DNA from: Oscillospiraceae bacterium
GTDB taxonomy: Bacteria; Bacillota; Clostridia; Oscillospirales; Ruminococcaceae
DNA length: 47,395 nt
Direction: 5' to 3'
Assembly: GCA_016288755.1 (NCBI GenBank)
Contig: JAEELE010000023.1
Location: 1-47,395, forward strand
This document shows, one piece after another, positions 44,635 through 47,395 of the stretch. The notes beneath the pieces are model-generated. The model worked only from the letters and a program-made list of their open reading frames with translations, was not told the origin of the DNA and did no database searches. The translations under genes and the position numbers were made by a program. Within the stretch, counting starts at the first letter, position 1. Each line of letters opens with the position of its first letter.

Positions 44635-45945
44635 ATGGATACCGATGGCGATCGAACGTGGCTGATCCTCTTTTTGCTGATCCTCTGCTGCCTGCTGCGC
44701 GCGTTTTTCACGGTCTGCGAGGCGGCGCTCACCGAGGTCAACGACGCAGCCGTGCACGCCCGCGCTCAGACCGACCCGCGCCGGAAGCGCCTTGACCGGC
44801 TGATCTCCCGCCCGGTGCAGCTGCGGCGCTGCTTTACCATGCACCGCATTCTCACGGCAGTGCTTGCGGCAGTGCTGTGCTGGATGCTGCTCGGCAGCCG
44901 TCTTGCCGCAGTGCTCCCGGTCGGGCAGAATGCCGGACTGCTTGCCGGTGTGCTGCTTTCGCTGGCGGCGGCGCTGCTGCTCGCCGTGCTGACCGACCTC
45001 TATCCGCGGCGCATCGGGCTGAAGGCAGGCGAACGCTTTGCGATGCTCTCGGCGGCACCCGTTCAGGCGCTCATGCTGCTGCTGACGCCGCTCTGGGGCA
45101 TTGCCTCTCTGCTGACGGCGCTGCTCTGCCGCCTGACCGGCATCCCCGCGAAGGATGCGGTCGATGTGGTCACCGAGGAGGAGATCCGGCAGCTCGTCGA
45201 TGCGGGCAATGAGACCGGCGGCATCGAGGAGAGCCAGCGCGAGATGATCAACAATATCTTCACCTTCGACGACGTGCCTGTCTCCGACGTGATGACCCAC
45301 CGCAAGGACATGTCCGCCGTGCCGAAGGATGCGACCGCCTCCGGGACCGCCGTGCTGGCGATGGAAAAGGGCTTTTCGCGCATCCCGGTCTATGAGGGCA
45401 GCATCGACAACATCGTCGGCGTGGTGCTGGTGAAGGACCTGCTGCCGCTGGTCGGCAGGGCTGCGGACTGCGGCGTCAGCGAGCTGATGCGCCCGGCGAT
45501 CTTCGTGCCGGATACCGCAAAATGCCGCGATGTATTCCAGCGGATGCGCCGCGAGAAAATGCAGCTCGCGATCGTCTCCGACGAATACGGCGGAACAGCC
45601 GGCATGGTGACAATGGAGGACCTGCTCGAGGAGATCGTCGGCAACATACAGGATGAATACGACGATGAGGAAGCTGAGCTGACCGAGCTGCGCCCGGGCG
45701 TCTTCTCCGTCGACGGCGCTGCCGACCCGGAGGATATTCTGCCGCGGATCGGCGCGGACCCCGCAGCCGCCGAGGAGTTCGACACCATGAGCGCATTTGT
45801 CGTGTCGCTGCTGGGACGCATCCCCGAGGAGGGCGAGCGCACGTCGGCAGAGAGCGGCGGCATCCGATATACACTGCTTTCCTATGAGGACAACTGGATC
45901 AGCCGGATTCAGGCAGAGCGGCTGACAGACACGGAGGAGGGATAA
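44635..45945 (+). CDS. CNNM/CorC (HlyC) family transporter-like protein with CBS pair
   Basis: A 436-residue membrane protein. The CNNM (DUF21) part (about 1-170) has three to four transmembrane helices, including LILFLLILCCLLRAFFTVCEAALTEVN and GLLAGVLLSLAAALLLAVLTDLYPRRIGLKAGERFA. A CBS pair follows (VSDVMTHRKDMSAVPKDATASGTAVLAMEKGFSRIPVYEGSIDNIVGVVLVKDLL and MQLAIVSDEYGGTAGMVTMEDLLEEIVGNIQDEYD). The CorC/HlyC domain (about 350-430) completes it. Members export or regulate Mg2+ and related divalent cations. The usual signature EEEIRQLVDAGNETGGIEESQREMINNIFTFDD is intact. The AAAGGA site is rather far (about 14 nt) from the ATG. The next gene starts 2 nt after its stop. Confidence 0.92.
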   Translation: MDTDGDRTWLILFLLILCCLLRAFFTVCEAALTEVNDAAVHARAQTDPRRKRLDRLISRPVQLRRCFTMHRILTAVLAAVLCWMLLGSRLAAVLPVGQNAGLLAGVLLSLAAALLLAVLTDLYPRRIGLKAGERFAMLSAAPVQALMLLLTPLWGIASLLTALLCRLTGIPAKDAVDVVTEEEIRQLVDAGNETGGIEESQREMINNIFTFDDVPVSDVMTHRKDMSAVPKDATASGTAVLAMEKGFSRIPVYEGSIDNIVGVVLVKDLLPLVGRAADCGVSELMRPAIFVPDTAKCRDVFQRMRREKMQLAIVSDEYGGTAGMVTMEDLLEEIVGNIQDEYDDEEAELTELRPGVFSVDGAADPEDILPRIGADPAAAEEFDTMSAFVVSLLGRIPEEGERTSAESGGIRYTLLSYEDNWISRIQAERLTDTEEG

Positions 45946-45947
45946 CC

Positions 45948-47036
45948 ATGACGCGGCAGGGGAAAATGATGGCAGCCTTTCTCGCAGTTCTGCTCCTGCT
46001 GCTTTTTGCCGCGATCTACAGCACCTCTCATAAGACGAAGCCGAAGCACGATGCTTTGCTCACGCAAGAGGAGGCGGCACTGCGCTATCCCTACAGCACG
46101 CTCGACGACCGCGAAAAGGCGTTGTATACCGCGCTCTACCGCGGCATGACGGCGCATGAGGAGGAGATTCCGCTGCCGGACACCTTCCGCGATGCGGAAT
46201 ATGAGCGCATCTATCTGCTGGTCACGATGCAGGAGCCGGCGCTGTTCTATGTGTCGAACATGTACGAGCTCAAGGATGTCATGGACACGGCGCATATTCA
46301 GTACAGCATGACGAAGGAGAACGCGGAGCGCTGCACGGCACAGCTGGAGCTCGCGGCGGATAACATTCTCAAGCGCATCTCTCCGACGCAGACTGACGCA
46401 CAGAAGCTGCTGATCATTCACGACGCGATCGCGCAGAGCTGCACCTACGCCGAGATCGGGCACTACGACGACGCGATCGGACCGCTGACAGAGGGCTGTG
46501 CGCTCTGCGAGGGCTATGCGAAGGCGTTTTTATATGTCGCCCGACGCGGCGGCATGCAGGCGATGTGCGTGACCGGAAAATCGTGGCGCGGCGAGCTGCA
46601 TGTCTGGAATGTCGCGCAGATGAACGGGAAATACTATAATATAGACGTCACATGGGACGACGACGACAGCTACATGGGCAATATTGCCCACTGCTGTTTC
46701 GGCGTTCCCGACCGGATGTTCACCGACCACAAGACCGACCTGACCGCCTATCAGCCGCCCGCCTGCACCGACACCGCGGAGAACTACTACCGGCAGCGCG
46801 GGCTGGTGCTCAGCGAGGAGGGGCAGCTGGCGGGCAAGCTGCAGGAGTGGAGCGCCTACAGCACAGGCGGCATCATGGAATTCCAGTGCAGCACCGATGC
46901 GGTCTATCGCGCGGTGAAGAAGAGCCTGCGCGACGACACGGCAATGAAAGCGATCATCCAGATCGGCGCGGGCGGCAGGAGCTCCCGCATCAATTTCGAC
47001 GACAGTCGTCAGGTCGTCAGCGTGGTCTATCTTTGA
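45948..47036 (+). CDS. Membrane-anchored transglutaminase-like protein
   Basis: A 362-residue protein anchored or exported by an N-terminal hydrophobic segment (MMAAFLAVLLLLLFAAIY, 7-24). A helical region (40-150) leads to a transglutaminase-like core with the triad Cys (GCALCEGYAKAF), His (GELHVWNVAQ) and Asp (YYNIDVTWDDD). The C-terminal part is beta-rich (KKSLRDDTAMKAIIQIGAGGRSSRINFDDSRQVVSVVYL). The fold resembles the dockerin-bearing protein at 2.0-3.1 kb in its core, but this one is kept at the membrane and lacks a dockerin. It starts 2 nt after the CNNM gene and is co-transcribed with it. It may cleave or crosslink surface proteins, and the substrate is unknown. Confidence 0.85.
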   Translation: MTRQGKMMAAFLAVLLLLLFAAIYSTSHKTKPKHDALLTQEEAALRYPYSTLDDREKALYTALYRGMTAHEEEIPLPDTFRDAEYERIYLLVTMQEPALFYVSNMYELKDVMDTAHIQYSMTKENAERCTAQLELAADNILKRISPTQTDAQKLLIIHDAIAQSCTYAEIGHYDDAIGPLTEGCALCEGYAKAFLYVARRGGMQAMCVTGKSWRGELHVWNVAQMNGKYYNIDVTWDDDDSYMGNIAHCCFGVPDRMFTDHKTDLTAYQPPACTDTAENYYRQRGLVLSEEGQLAGKLQEWSAYSTGGIMEFQCSTDAVYRAVKKSLRDDTAMKAIIQIGAGGRSSRINFDDSRQVVSVVYL

Positions 47037-47037
47037 G

Positions 47038-47085
47038 AACGCGATTTTTGTGCAGACTGACAAAACTGCAAAAAATCGCGTTTTT
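47038..47085 (+). terminator. Terminator of the CNNM-transglutaminase operon
   Basis: AACGCGATTTTTGTGCAG (47038-47055) pairs with CTGCAAAAAATCGCGTT (47066-47082) with one bulge, followed by TTT. It lies directly before the first rRNA-type promoter. Confidence 0.88.
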
Positions 47086-47088
47086 CGC

Positions 47089-47117
47089 TTGACATCGGCA
47101 AAAATCTGTGTTATAAT
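47089..47117 (+). promoter_or_regulatory. Tandem promoter P1, probably of an rRNA operon
   Basis: Consensus TTGACA (47089-47094), 17 bp, TATAAT (47112-47117). Confidence 0.85.
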
Positions 47118-47193
47118 ATCAAAGCTGTCACCAAGACAGCGGCACATCTGAGCGAGAGCAAAGGAAAGAAAATGAAAAACTTTTCAAAACCCC

Positions 47194-47222
47194 TTGACAA
47201 ACGCGCGAAGATGTGGTATAAT
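47194..47222 (+). promoter_or_regulatory. Tandem promoter P2, probably of an rRNA operon
   Basis: Consensus TTGACA (47194-47199), 17 bp, extended -10 TGG TATAAT (47217-47222). It is 105 bp after P1. Two perfect consensus promoters in tandem are typical of ribosomal RNA operons. Confidence 0.87.
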
Positions 47223-47229
47223 AAATAAG

Positions 47230-47395
47230 CTGCCCTCAAGAGTGAGGGGAGCGAGAGAGCACCTTGAAAATTGAACAATGCAACCAAAAAGAAACCCTTG
47301 AAGATTCCGCATTCCGAGGGAGCGAAAGCGACTGAAGGGATGCAAGTCGAGGCGAGACTATAAAGCGCACACGAAGTAATTGCGAGTGAATCGTA
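47230..47395 (+). ncRNA. Probable rRNA operon leader (cut by window end)
   Basis: After P2 the sequence has GAGAGCACCTTGAAAATTGA near 47253-47272, resembling the boxA-like antitermination and processing segments before 16S and 23S rRNA in clostridia. Then come ATTCCGCATTCCGAGGGAGC and TGCGAGTGAATCGTA. No open frame with a ribosome binding site is seen. The mature 16S start is not reached within the window. Confidence 0.6.

Overview
The window looks like a chromosome segment of a high-GC Gram-positive gut anaerobe of the Ruminococcaceae/Oscillospiraceae, most likely Ruminococcus-like. This is inferred from type I dockerins on two secreted proteins, an [FeFe]-hydrogenase maturase (HydE), sporulation-linked genes (GerW/YtfJ, a DUF2953 protein, dipicolinate synthase), the hrcA-grpE-dnaK-dnaJ order with a CIRCE element, Gram-positive promoters (TTGACA/TTGCAT, 17 bp, TATAAT) and strong AGGAGG ribosome binding sites. 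Most of the sequence is ordinary core genome. No tRNA, CRISPR array, prophage or intact insertion sequence was seen.

Layout. 1-5.9 kb: the end of a VanY-like carboxypeptidase, a long inverted repeat, a phosphoribosyltransferase-like protein, a dockerin-bearing transglutaminase-like protein, a cytoplasmic GH13 amylase with an extra C-terminal domain, and hibernation factor HPF. 6-9.2 kb: O-acetylhomoserine sulfhydrylase behind a putative Cys-containing leader peptide, then hydE. 9.2-14.6 kb: a second long inverted repeat, a sporulation-linked cluster (DUF2953, unknown, gerW, rluB) and a degenerate phosphohexomutase. 14.8-20 kb: the CIRCE-controlled heat-shock operon on the minus strand. 20-29.6 kb: a lipoprotein, an AraC regulator, a ComEA-like HhH protein, a sugar ABC importer without its own ATPase, and dipicolinate synthase genes. 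29.7-37 kb: a YfhO membrane protein, a ROK-type regulator and a 979-residue double SGNH esterase with a central dockerin. 37.5-44 kb: an EF-G-like GTPase, a membrane glycosyltransferase, serS and an aminotransferase. 44-47.4 kb: a CNNM/CorC protein, a second transglutaminase-like protein, and tandem promoters plus a leader that probably start an rRNA operon just beyond the window.

The strongest unusual observation is that dpaA (spoVFA) is broken. A middle fragment lies at about 22055-22252, directly after the AraC regulator. The C-terminal fragment lies at about 28870-29040, still overlapping the start of intact dpaB. About 6.6 kb carrying the HhH protein, the sugar ABC importer and an unknown gene lies between them, and no N-terminal part is visible. 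Both breakpoints abut repeat DNA.

The second major observation is a mosaic repeat family filling at least ten intergenic gaps. It is built from reusable modules in a fixed order and includes two 0.8 kb copies folded as long imperfect inverted repeats, whose hairpin tips differ in sequence but remain self-complementary. Other points of interest are helically phased hexamer arrays upstream of the ROK gene and the sugar importer, a structured 5' leader before the sugar-binding protein, and two enzyme-like proteins that lack catalytic motifs.
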